A DNA stretch of 42,259 nucleotides from a bacterium UBP2_UBA5202. GTDB lineage: Bacteria; Edwardsbacteria; AC1; EtOH8. Position 1 is the stretch's first letter. Each line of letters opens with the position of its first letter. Both the position numbers and the translations under genes were made by a program. The stretch is taken from assembly GCA_002412795.1 (NCBI GenBank), contig DHVS01000039.1, forward strand, positions 1 to 42,259, read 5' to 3'. Below are positions 31,973-38,902 of the stretch, in pieces. Under the pieces are notes generated by a model. It ran no database searches and was not told the origin of the DNA. It worked only from the letters and a program-made list of their open reading frames with translations.

Positions 31973-33234
31973 TACTTCTTATTCTCTACCTCGTTCATCT
32001 TCTTCATGGAACAATAATCCCCGCACATGGTGCAGGCCCCGCTCTCCCGCTTGGGCGCCGACTCGTATACCTGCCGGGCGTGGGGCGGGTTGATGGACAG
32101 CTCTATCTGCTTTTCCCAATCCAGCGCCTTGCGGGCCTGGGACATCTTCAGGTCCCATTCCTTGGCCCCCGGCACGCCCTTGGCGATGTCGGCGGCGTGG
32201 GCCGCGATCCGCAGGACTATCACCCCTTCGCGGACGTCGTCTATGTCCGGCAGTTTCAGGTGCTCGCTGGGGGTCACATAGCAAAGGAAGTCCGCCCCAA
32301 AGTAGGCTGCCCAGGCCCCGCCGATGGCCGCGGTGATGTGGTCGTAGCCCGGCGCGATGTCGGTGACCAGCGGGCCCAGCACATAGAACGGAGCGCCCTT
32401 GCACAGTTCCTTTTGTATCTTGACGTTGGTCTCTATCTGGTCTATCGGCACGTGGCCCGGCCCCTCCACCATGGCCTGGACCCCGGCGGCCCGGGCCCGG
32501 TCCACCAGTTCGCCCAGGGTAATGAGTTCCTGTATCTGGGCCCTGTCGGTGGCGTCGGCCAGACAGCCGGGCCGGAAACCGTCGCCCAGGCTCAAAGTGA
32601 CATTATGCTCTTTGCAGATATCCAAAAGACGGTCGTAATACTGGTAGAGGGGGTTCTCGGCCTTGTTGTATGACATCCATTCGATAGTAAAGGCTCCGCC
32701 CCGGCTGACCACGCTGGCCACCCGGCCCTCCTGCTTAAGGCGCTTGACTGATTCCGATGTGATGCCGCAGTGGACGGTCAGAAAGTCCACCCCGTCCTTG
32801 GCCTGGCGCTCAATCACCGAGAATATCTCGTCCACGGTCATCTCCACCAGGGATTTCTTATTCCCCACCGCCTCGATGGCGGCCTGGTAGATGGGCACGG
32901 TCCCCAGCGGCACCGGGCATTGCAGCAGGATCTCCCGCCGCACCGCGTCGATGTCGCCGCCAGTGGAAAGGTCCATGATGGCGTCGGCCCCGGCCCCCAC
33001 CGCGGCCTTCAGCTTCTCCAGTTCAATGGACAGCTCGGCCGTGTCCTGCGAGGTCCCGATGTTGGCGTTGACCTTGGTCCTGAGCCCCTTTCCCACCGCG
33101 CAGGGCTTAAGCAACCGGCGGTTCTTGTTCATGGGGATCACGATGGTGCCCTGTTCCAAGCCTTCTTTGATCTGTTCCCAGGGAACCCGCTCGTCCTCGG
33201 CGATCTTCTTGATGATGCTCTCGTGGATGTTCAA
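31972..33234 (-). CDS. thiC: ThiC-family radical SAM enzyme (HMP-P synthase, or BzaF-type paralogue)
   Basis: A 420-residue enzyme of the ThiC family, which rearranges aminoimidazole ribotide to the thiamin pyrimidine. Conserved segments include NANIGTS, GADAIMDLSTGGD, VHCGIT, SRGG, SLGDGFRPG, EGPGHVP and GPLVTDIAPGYDHI. The C-terminal cluster site reads CTMCGDYC (Cys401, 404, 408), which is CX2CX3C and one residue shorter than the CX2CX4C quoted for enterobacterial ThiC. The start is TTG at 33234, with GGGAG 5 bases before it. No TPP or cobalamin riboswitch is visible and no other thiamin gene is near, so the BzaF (hydroxybenzimidazole) alternative cannot be excluded. Confidence 0.88.
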   Translation of the reverse strand: MNIHESIIKKIAEDERVPWEQIKEGLEQGTIVIPMNKNRRLLKPCAVGKGLRTKVNANIGTSQDTAELSIELEKLKAAVGAGADAIMDLSTGGDIDAVRREILLQCPVPLGTVPIYQAAIEAVGNKKSLVEMTVDEIFSVIERQAKDGVDFLTVHCGITSESVKRLKQEGRVASVVSRGGAFTIEWMSYNKAENPLYQYYDRLLDICKEHNVTLSLGDGFRPGCLADATDRAQIQELITLGELVDRARAAGVQAMVEGPGHVPIDQIETNVKIQKELCKGAPFYVLGPLVTDIAPGYDHITAAIGGAWAAYFGADFLCYVTPSEHLKLPDIDDVREGVIVLRIAAHAADIAKGVPGAKEWDLKMSQARKALDWEKQIELSINPPHARQVYESAPKRESGACTMCGDYCSMKKMNEVENKK

Positions 33235-33289
33235 TGTAGCTCCCTTGTTAGTTCTTCAGAATTACTCAACTACAATTTCATACCATGGG

Positions 33290-33364
33290 CAGACAGGATT
33301 AACAGGATTTCTTTAGAACACTAAAAAAAATAATCGAATCATATAAATCATGTAAATCCTGTCT
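33290..33364. repeat. dispersed inverted repeat, CAGACAGGATTAACAGGATT family (second copy)
   Basis: Left arm AGACAGGATTAACAGGATTT (33291-33310) faces AAATCATGTAAATCCTGTCT (33345-33364); 17 of 20 positions pair. It is the same family as 3441-3522. Confidence 0.85.
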
Positions 33365-33399
33365 AACCCCCGGAAAGGACTATCCAATGTTCAACTAAG

Positions 33400-33430
33400 C
33401 AAATAGCGAGTTTCTTTCGGTGAAACTCGC
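33400..33430 (-). terminator. intrinsic terminator after rpmE
   Basis: A 9-bp perfect stem GCGAGTTTC/GAAACTCGC (33406-33414 with 33422-33430) is followed on the minus strand by TATTTGCTTAG, about 40 bases past the rpmE stop. Confidence 0.65.
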
Positions 33431-33471
33431 CATGTTCCCTGCTTTTCTATGATGTTCTAAAGAACCGTTCC

Positions 33472-33759
33472 TTAGGCTTTGGCTGCGGCCTTGGGCTTGG
33501 CTTCGGCTTTGGGTTTCGGTTCGGCCTTGGCTGCGGCCTTGGGCTTGGCCTCGGCGCCTTCCTTCTTGGCATAGCGCTTGCGGAACTGTTCCACCCGACC
33601 GGCGGCATCCAGCAGCTTCTCTTTTCCGGTGTAGAAAGGATGACAGCTGGAGCAGATTTCCACGTGGATGTCCTTGGAAGTGGAACGGGTGTTGATGACA
33701 TTGCCGCAGCTGCAGGTGATGGTGGTGGCCTCGTACTTGGGGTGAATGCCCTTTTTCAT
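33472..33759 (-). CDS. rpmE: 50S ribosomal protein L31 with long C-terminal extension
   Basis: A 95-residue L31 of the zinc-binding (C+) type. The four cysteine ligands are Cys16 and Cys18 (TCSCGN) and Cys36 and Cys39 (CSSCHPFYTGK). The core ends near residue 65 (EQFRKRYAKK), as in normal 65-75-residue L31. About 30 further residues are a near-pure Ala/Lys/Pro/Glu string (AKPKAAAKAEPKPKAEAKPKAAAKA). AAGGAG precedes the ATG. The zinc form usually acts as the standard and zinc-reserve copy; a zinc-free paralogue is not in this window. Confidence 0.96.
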   Translation of the reverse strand: MKKGIHPKYEATTITCSCGNVINTRSTSKDIHVEICSSCHPFYTGKEKLLDAAGRVEQFRKRYAKKEGAEAKPKAAAKAEPKPKAEAKPKAAAKA

Positions 33760-33839
33760 GTTTACTCCTTGGGTTGGTATATTATTTTGTTTTATCTCTC
33801 GTCTGCGAATACTGAATACTGGATACTTCCGGGTATAGC

Positions 33840-34325
33840 CTATTTCGTGGTGTCAGAAGCTGTCGTATCCGGCACCGGCTGGCGTTTCTGCGTTCCCCGG
33901 ATCCCGGCCACGGCGGTGGGCGTCTGCTCGGTCAGGGCTTCCTTCTTGCCTTCGATCTTCTTCAGGTTTTTTAAAACCTTGCTTTCCTGTTTTGCTTCCG
34001 GGGCCGTGGCCGCCTTTTGCAGCAGGGTGGTCACTTCATCGGTCTGGGGGCCCAGCAGTTTCACCAATTTGCCCTGGGCATCATTAAGTTCAAGTTCCGC
34101 CTTGTCGGTGATATTCAGGCAGTCTCCGGCATACAGCGAATCACCCAGCACGGCCGGCATCCAGGTCCCGCTGATGAGCTTTTGGACATCGCCCTTGACA
34201 AAGCACACAAAAGCCACGGATGCGGGTTTTGCCGGGACCGGGGCCGCCGCGGGTTTGGGCTGTTCCTTTTTGGCGCAGCCCAAGATCAATGCCGCCAGTG
34301 CGGCAAAAAGCAATGTTTTTTTCAT
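33840..34325 (-). CDS. FecR-domain-like lipoprotein
   Basis: A 161-residue protein with a lipobox ALILGC (Cys17) and a Pro/Ala linker. The rest follows the FecR-domain plan: FVKGDVQKLISGTWMPAVLGDSLYAGDCLNITDKAELELND (about 42-82), and later TPTAVAGIRGTQ (about 139-150), matching the TPTAVxGVRGT segment. Other FecR domains act in sigma-regulator signalling or as extracytoplasmic modules; no sigma factor gene is near. Its own promoter overlaps the end of mobB, so it may be transcribed separately from the molybdopterin genes. Confidence 0.75.
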   Translation of the reverse strand: MKKTLLFAALAALILGCAKKEQPKPAAAPVPAKPASVAFVCFVKGDVQKLISGTWMPAVLGDSLYAGDCLNITDKAELELNDAQGKLVKLLGPQTDEVTTLLQKAATAPEAKQESKVLKNLKKIEGKKEALTEQTPTAVAGIRGTQKRQPVPDTTASDTTK

Positions 34326-34355
34326 CTTGGTCTCCTGAATACAATTAGGGCTATA

Positions 34356-34384
34356 AGCATACTACATTTTGGAGCTAAAGTCAA
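34356..34384 (-). promoter_or_regulatory. possible promoter of the FecR-like gene
   Basis: On the minus strand, -35 TTGACT (34379-34384), a 17-base spacer and -10 TATGCT (34356-34361) overlap the last codons of mobB. The -10 is weak (4 of 6). Confidence 0.4.
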
Positions 34385-35006
34385 TCAATATCTGGGTCTT
34401 ACGGCCCCGCCCGCCTTTCAGGCTCTTCAGCATCCCGGCCAGGGTCTCTTTGATCATTTGTCTGACGAATGGTTTCATGGGCAATGATTTGCCGTCGATG
34501 AATATCTGAATGACCCTGTCCTGCCGGGCCGGAAGAATGAAGGTCTGCTCCAGCCAGCGGGCGATATCGTTCGGCTTTGAAGGGTTGAAATGCCTGACAT
34601 TGCCGTCCGGCGGGGTCTTTTTGCCGATGGTGGCGATGATGCCTTTAAGATTGACGGATGAAAGTTCATCCGAAAAAAGGGCCTTGGGGAAATACTCCTT
34701 CTTGTAGCCTTCGACAATCAGCAGGTCAAGCTCCTTGCTCAGGGCCAGGACGATGTCCTTGGGGCTTTTGCCTGCGGCTTTTTCGAACCGCACCAGCATC
34801 TTGTCGTCGGTGATGGACGAGATCCCGGCCCCGGCCAGCCGGAAGCGGTCGGTGTCGGTCCCGCGCTGGTCGGCCTTGATGGCGCCGTGGGTGTGCTTAA
34901 GCACCCCTACCCGGTAGCCCTTGCGGCTGAGGATGCGGACGATCTGTTCGATCAGAGTGGTCTTGCCAGAGTTGGAATGTCCGACGAAAGAGATTATTGG
35001 ATTCAC
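34362..35006 (-). CDS. mobB: molybdopterin-guanine dinucleotide synthesis adaptor MobB
   Basis: A 214-residue P-loop GTP-binding protein. Walker A GHSNSGKTTL lies at 9-18, and VGVLKHTHGAIKADQRGTDTDRFRLAGA and LLIVEGYKKEYFPKAL are MobB hallmarks. The protein helps MobA attach GMP to molybdopterin and is dispensable in some organisms. It is the last cofactor gene of the tungsten/molybdopterin operon; mobA is not in this window. Confidence 0.94.
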   Translation of the reverse strand: MNPIISFVGHSNSGKTTLIEQIVRILSRKGYRVGVLKHTHGAIKADQRGTDTDRFRLAGAGISSITDDKMLVRFEKAAGKSPKDIVLALSKELDLLIVEGYKKEYFPKALFSDELSSVNLKGIIATIGKKTPPDGNVRHFNPSKPNDIARWLEQTFILPARQDRVIQIFIDGKSLPMKPFVRQMIKETLAGMLKSLKGGRGRKTQILIDFSSKM

Positions 35007-35014
35007 AATCGTTC

Positions 35015-35578
35015 CTATTTCTTGTTGAAATAATCGCTTATTATACTAAAATAATCTACGTCGGTAGCAACACCAAAATGATATTTCGGGTTCTGCTTCC
35101 CATCAGTCATTATTGCCCCTACTATTTGTTCTTTGCCAGTTTTAGAAAATATAGTAACCCCACCATTGTCATTTACAATTTTGTAAATTGGTTTTGATGA
35201 AATACTGCATTTGATCCCGGTTTTATTCAAAGTATCAACCAATATATTTGAATAATGATAAAAATCACTCAAGACTTCATCCATTTCATTTGCTTTTGCG
35301 TCGTTCTTCAAGAGGGAATCGTATTCCAAATTGGTTATTGAAAAAAACACTACGCTTTTCCCTTTAACTACCAAAGTATCATTATCACCATTTTCTTCAG
35401 TTATGGCTGTTTTAACATTGCTTTCTTTTTCTAGTGTTTGTGTAGTTACTTTATCGTTACTTTGCGTCTTTGGTGCTCGTGATGTGCAACCAACTAAGAT
35501 CAATATAGCTATTGCTGGCATGAGATAATATGCAATATTTTTATTGATCATTTGACGATTTACTGAATTTGGTTCCAT
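35015..35578 (-). CDS. A+T-rich lipoprotein of unknown function
   Basis: A 187-residue protein. I chose ATG at 35578 because GGAG (35587-35590) lies 8 bases upstream. ATG codons at 35608 (overlapping the moeA stop as ATGA) and 35551 (directly before the hydrophobic segment) are alternatives. A signal segment MINKNIAYYLMPAIAILILVGC carries a lipobox cysteine. The mature part is polar with no motif I recognise. It sits between moeA and mobB but is clearly more A+T-rich than both, which suggests a late insertion into the operon. Confidence 0.65.
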   Translation of the reverse strand: MEPNSVNRQMINKNIAYYLMPAIAILILVGCTSRAPKTQSNDKVTTQTLEKESNVKTAITEENGDNDTLVVKGKSVVFFSITNLEYDSLLKNDAKANEMDEVLSDFYHYSNILVDTLNKTGIKCSISSKPIYKIVNDNGGVTIFSKTGKEQIVGAIMTDGKQNPKYHFGVATDVDYFSIISDYFNKK

Positions 35579-35604
35579 AAATCTATCTCCGTATTGATAT
35601 TTTT

Positions 35605-36822
35605 TCATTCGTGACAAAATAGTTCCACCTGCACCACATCCCCCGGTTTTACTCCCTCGCACTCCTCCGGCAGTATCATCAGCCCGTCGGCCTGGACCAT
35701 GGAGGTCAGAATGCCCGACCCCTGCGGTCCGGTCAGCACCGCATGGTACGCCCCATCCTGCCATTTTACTTTAGCGCGAAGGAACTCCGTTCTGCCTGCC
35801 TGTTTCCTTATCCCCTGGTCGCAGTAGGCTGTCACCTGTTCCCTGAAAATATTAGTTGCTCCCTGCATAGCCAGCAACAACGGCCGGACATACTGGTCAC
35901 AGATCACCGTCGAGGACACCGGGTTGCCCGGCAGCCCCACCACCGGCTTGCCGTTGATATGCCCATAGGCCATCGGTTTTCCCGGCTTCTGCTTGACCTG
36001 CCAAAAGTTCATCTGCCCCAACTCGGACAAAGCCTGTTTCATCAGGTCGTAGTCGCCCACCGAGACCCCGCCCGAGGTGATGACCACATCGCACTCCCGG
36101 GTCGCCTGGTTCAGGGTTTCCTTGATCCTATCCAGGTCGTCGGCGATGATGCCGTAATCCCTGACCAAGGCCCCGGCCTCTTTCACCTGCCCGCCGATAC
36201 TGAAACGGTTGGCGTCGTAGATCTGACCGGGCTTCAGCGGCTGGCCCGGCGCGGCCACCTCGTTGCCGCTGGAGATGATCCCCGCCACCGGCTGTTTGAA
36301 GACCAACACTTCGGTCAAGCCCAAGGAAGCGATCAGCCCCACTTCCTGCGGCCGCAATCTTGTTCCCTTGGTTATCAGCAACTGTCCGGTTGTAACATCC
36401 TCTCCCTGCCTGCGGACATTGGCCCCCTGCTTGACCGCTTGAAGTATTTTGCATTTTTCATTTTGCAATTTGCCTTCTGTCAGTTCCACTGGAACTACGG
36501 CGTCCGCCCCCTCCGGGATCTGCGCCCCGGTCATTATCCTGATGGCCTGCCCCGGTTTCAAGGACTTGGCGGCCACCTGGCCAGCCGAAACGTCTTCGAT
36601 GACCTGCAGGGTCACAGGACTTTGTTCCGAGGCCCCGGCCACATCGGAGGCGATGACGGCAAAGCCGTCCATGGCCGAGTTGTCCCTGGGCGGGATGTCA
36701 AACGAGGCAGTGACATCCTGGGCCAGTACCCGGCCCAAGAGGTCCTCCAGACGGCATTTTTCTGGGGGCAATGGTTTTATGCCCTCCAGCATTTTGCTGC
36801 GCGCTTCGTGGAATGAGATCAT
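35605..36822 (-). CDS. moeA: molybdopterin molybdenumtransferase (MoeA)
   Basis: A 405-residue enzyme that inserts molybdate (or tungstate) into adenylylated molybdopterin. PPRDNSAMDGFAV (45-56), IMTGAQIPEGADAVVPVE, GEDV, SSGNEV, TSGGVSVGDYD and VVGLPGNPVSS are all family motifs, and the C-terminal domain IV is complete. Residues about 117-128 (GKLQNEKCKILQ) look inserted relative to the family; the DNA (36445-36471) is a TTTTGCATTTTTCATTTTGCA repeat like one between genes at 13751. Its location after tupC supports delivery of imported metal to the cofactor. Confidence 0.96.
   Translation of the reverse strand: MISFHEARSKMLEGIKPLPPEKCRLEDLLGRVLAQDVTASFDIPPRDNSAMDGFAVIASDVAGASEQSPVTLQVIEDVSAGQVAAKSLKPGQAIRIMTGAQIPEGADAVVPVELTEGKLQNEKCKILQAVKQGANVRRQGEDVTTGQLLITKGTRLRPQEVGLIASLGLTEVLVFKQPVAGIISSGNEVAAPGQPLKPGQIYDANRFSIGGQVKEAGALVRDYGIIADDLDRIKETLNQATRECDVVITSGGVSVGDYDLMKQALSELGQMNFWQVKQKPGKPMAYGHINGKPVVGLPGNPVSSTVICDQYVRPLLLAMQGATNIFREQVTAYCDQGIRKQAGRTEFLRAKVKWQDGAYHAVLTGPQGSGILTSMVQADGLMILPEECEGVKPGDVVQVELFCHE
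36445..36471. repeat. A+T-rich dispersed repeat inside moeA
   Basis: The TATTTTGCATTTTTCATTTTGCAATTT word is shared with intergenic tracts at 13751-13787 and around the four-helix-bundle gene. It keeps the moeA frame open. Confidence 0.6.
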
Positions 36823-36879
36823 TCGTTTCCTTTTTGTTACACCAAATGTCTATTATCAAATCCCCATCAACCATTCCCT

Positions 36880-36899
36880 GGGCGAGGCACACCTCGCCC
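36880..36899. repeat. hairpin repeat GGGCGAGG-CACA-CCTCGCCC
   Basis: A perfect 8-bp stem with a 4-base loop, followed by CTACAATG, lies in the tupC-moeA spacer. It resembles the widespread GGGCGAGG...CCTCGCCCCTAC dispersed repeat. Confidence 0.6.
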
Positions 36900-36930
36900 C
36901 TACAATGATCCAATCCCAATAATCTATTCC

Positions 36931-38010
36931 CTATTCCCCGTTCTCCTCTTTCCAAATTCTTACAGAACTGGCCTTGAACACCGCGTACACCCTGCTGCCC
37001 TTATGCAAACCCATCTCGTCCCACGAGGCCTTGGTAATGGCCACGTCCAACGCCACGCCCACGTCCAACGTGACCTTGTACAACCCACCCTCGGAAACGG
37101 CCTCGGTAACAACTCCCTCCAGCACATTGCGGGCGCTGCTGACCAGCTTCTGGCTGGACAATATTATCTCCGTAGGATTAAGACTGGCCATGACCTGGCC
37201 TTCCAGTTCGGTTACCACTTCAAACGACACCCTGTCCACCTTGAACAGTTTCCTATTTTCCAATTTTCCAATTTTGCCAATGTACATATTGTCCCGGCCC
37301 AAGAACTTCCCCCAGAAGGCCTGATCGCCCTTGTGCAGAACGTCCTGGGCAGTGCCGGAGATGGAGATCACACCGTCGTTAAGAAACCAGACCCGGTTAG
37401 CGATCCGTTCCACCTGCCAAATGTTGTGGGTGGCCAAAACCACTTTCTTTCCCCGGGAGGCCAGTTCCAAAATGGTCTTTTCTATCAGCTTGGCGCTCAA
37501 GGGATCCAGGTTGGCGGTGGGCTCGTCCAGAAAAACCACCTCCGGGTCCAGCACCAGCACCCGCCCCAGCGCCACCCGCTGTATCTCCCCGGCCGACAGG
37601 GTCCTGGCCTCGCGTTTCCCAAAACCCCGTAAGGACAGGGACTCCAGCGCCTGATCCGACCTTCTTCTCCGCTCGGATTGGGACACGCCCCTCACCCGCA
37701 GGCCGTACTCCAGGTTGTAGCGCACCGTGCCGGACAGCATCACCGCCGGGTTGTGGATCAGGCCCATCTTCTTTCTGATGCCCGGCGAATAGACCACCGC
37801 ATCATATCCCTCGCTGCCCCGGGTCTTGTATTTAAGGGTTCCGCCGTCGCTTTTCTCCAGCAGGGCCAGGATCCGCATCAAAGTGGTCTTGCCGGAGCCG
37901 TTGGGGCCCACCAGGGCGTATATGCCCGTGGCATCAATGGTCAGGGAGACGTCCTTGAGCACCGCCTGGCCGTCAAAACTCTTGGCTATGTTCTGGGCCA
38001 CTATCTTCAT
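36931..38010 (-). CDS. tupC: tungstate ABC transporter ATP-binding protein with TOBE/Mop domain
   Basis: A 359-residue ABC ATPase: Walker A GPNGSGKTT (35-43), signature LSAGEIQRVALGR (138-150), Walker B VVFLDEPTANLD (158-169) and switch region LATHN. A Mop-like oxyanion-binding (TOBE) domain spans about 287-352 (NVLEGVVTEAVSEGGLYKVTLDVG). Such a C-terminal domain is common in molybdate transporters and can report metal level. Residues about 243-256 (YIGKIGKLENRKLF) coincide with a TTTCCAATTTTCCAATTTTGCC repeat and look inserted between the two domains. The start overlaps the permease stop (ATGA). Confidence 0.92.
   Translation of the reverse strand: MKIVAQNIAKSFDGQAVLKDVSLTIDATGIYALVGPNGSGKTTLMRILALLEKSDGGTLKYKTRGSEGYDAVVYSPGIRKKMGLIHNPAVMLSGTVRYNLEYGLRVRGVSQSERRRRSDQALESLSLRGFGKREARTLSAGEIQRVALGRVLVLDPEVVFLDEPTANLDPLSAKLIEKTILELASRGKKVVLATHNIWQVERIANRVWFLNDGVISISGTAQDVLHKGDQAFWGKFLGRDNMYIGKIGKLENRKLFKVDRVSFEVVTELEGQVMASLNPTEIILSSQKLVSSARNVLEGVVTEAVSEGGLYKVTLDVGVALDVAITKASWDEMGLHKGSRVYAVFKASSVRIWKEENGE
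37246..37280. repeat. AATTTTCC dispersed repeat inside tupC
   Basis: Direct iterations TTTTCCAATTTTCCAATTTTGCC lie in frame in the linker between the ATPase and TOBE domains. Confidence 0.6.
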
Positions 38011-38702
38011 CTTCCGGCCCTCCCCTGCACAGCCTGAAGGATGATGTTGATCCCGATGGCCACTATCAAAAGCACCAGTCCCAGCGCGATCCCCAGCTCA
38101 AAGTTACCCTTGATGGTCTCCAGCGCGATGGCGGTGGTCATCACCCGGGTGTCGCCCTTGATGTTGCCGCCCACCATCATGGTCATGCCGGTCTCGCCCA
38201 GCACCCGGGAGAAACCGGTGATGAAGGCCGCGGCCAGGGCAAAGCGGACCTCACGCATTATTCCCAGGATCAGGCGCCACCGGCCGGCCCCCAGGGTGAT
38301 CATGGTCTCCTTCACCCGGTGCCCCAAAGACTGCAGGGCCGAGATGCAAAGGCCCGTCATCAGCGGGATGATCAGCAGGGTCTGGGCGATGATGATGGCC
38401 GAGGGCGTATACAGCAGGCGCCAGAAACCCAGCGGCCCCGAGCGGGATAACAGCAGGTAGCAGACCAGCCCTATCACCACCGCGGGGACGGCGATGAAAC
38501 TGTTGACCGTCCCGATGACGATCCTCTTGCCCCTGAATTCGTTCTGGGTAATGGCCAGGGACAGCGGGACGGCCAAAACCACGGCGATCAGCGAAGAGGC
38601 AAACGAGACCTGCAGGGACAAAAACACTATCTGCCAGATCTCGGGGTCGAATTTAAGCAGCAGGCCCAGGGCCTGCTGCAGGCTTTGGATTAGATTGAAC
38701 AT
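38007..38702 (-). CDS. tupB: tungstate ABC transporter permease
   Basis: A 231-residue inner-membrane permease with about five or six spans. The EAA-loop region (LGAGRWRLILGIMREVRFALAAAFITGFSRVLGETG, about 140-175) is the ATPase-contact site, and GFSRVLGETGMTMMVGGNI is characteristic of TupB/WtpB-type permeases. ATG at 38702 is chosen because MFNLIQSLQQALGLLLKFD matches the family N-terminus. It lies between the porin and tupC genes, after a hairpin terminator, and overlaps tupC. Confidence 0.92.
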   Translation of the reverse strand: MFNLIQSLQQALGLLLKFDPEIWQIVFLSLQVSFASSLIAVVLAVPLSLAITQNEFRGKRIVIGTVNSFIAVPAVVIGLVCYLLLSRSGPLGFWRLLYTPSAIIIAQTLLIIPLMTGLCISALQSLGHRVKETMITLGAGRWRLILGIMREVRFALAAAFITGFSRVLGETGMTMMVGGNIKGDTRVMTTAIALETIKGNFELGIALGLVLLIVAIGINIILQAVQGRAGR

Positions 38703-38728
38703 GATATAATAATAGCAAAAGATTGATT

Positions 38729-38763
38729 TAAAAACAATAGGAGCGCCTTGGAAATGCGCTCCT
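38729..38763 (-). terminator. intra-operon terminator between the porin gene and tupB
   Basis: An 8-bp perfect stem AGGAGCGC/GCGCTCCT (38739-38746 with 38756-38763) is followed on the minus strand by ATTGTTTTTAAAT. It should reduce expression of tupBC and moeA relative to tupA and the porin. Confidence 0.65.
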
Positions 38764-38785
38764 ATCTTGATTCCATGGTGCAAAT

Positions 38786-38885
38786 GTCATCCTGAGCCGG
38801 CAAGATGCGGCGGCAAAACGAAGGATCTGCTTTTTACCCGGAATATTCTTCGGTCTGTCAGGCACGATGTCCGGCTCAGAATGAC
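38786..38885. repeat. dispersed GTCATCCTGAGC...GCTCAGAATGAC inverted repeat
   Basis: Arms GTCATCCTGAGCCGG (38786-38800) and CCGGCTCAGAATGAC (38871-38885) pair at 14 of 15 positions. CGAAGGATCTGC lies inside. It is the intergenic counterpart of the repeat inside asd. Confidence 0.85.
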
Positions 38886-38902
38886 GGTGCCTGGTTTTTT
38901 GC

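Noticed and set aside
33235..33290. TPP or cobalamin riboswitch upstream of thiC
   Set aside because: None of the conserved TPP (CTGAGA, ACCTGATCTGG) or B12-box words occur; the spacer is short and contains a dispersed repeat.
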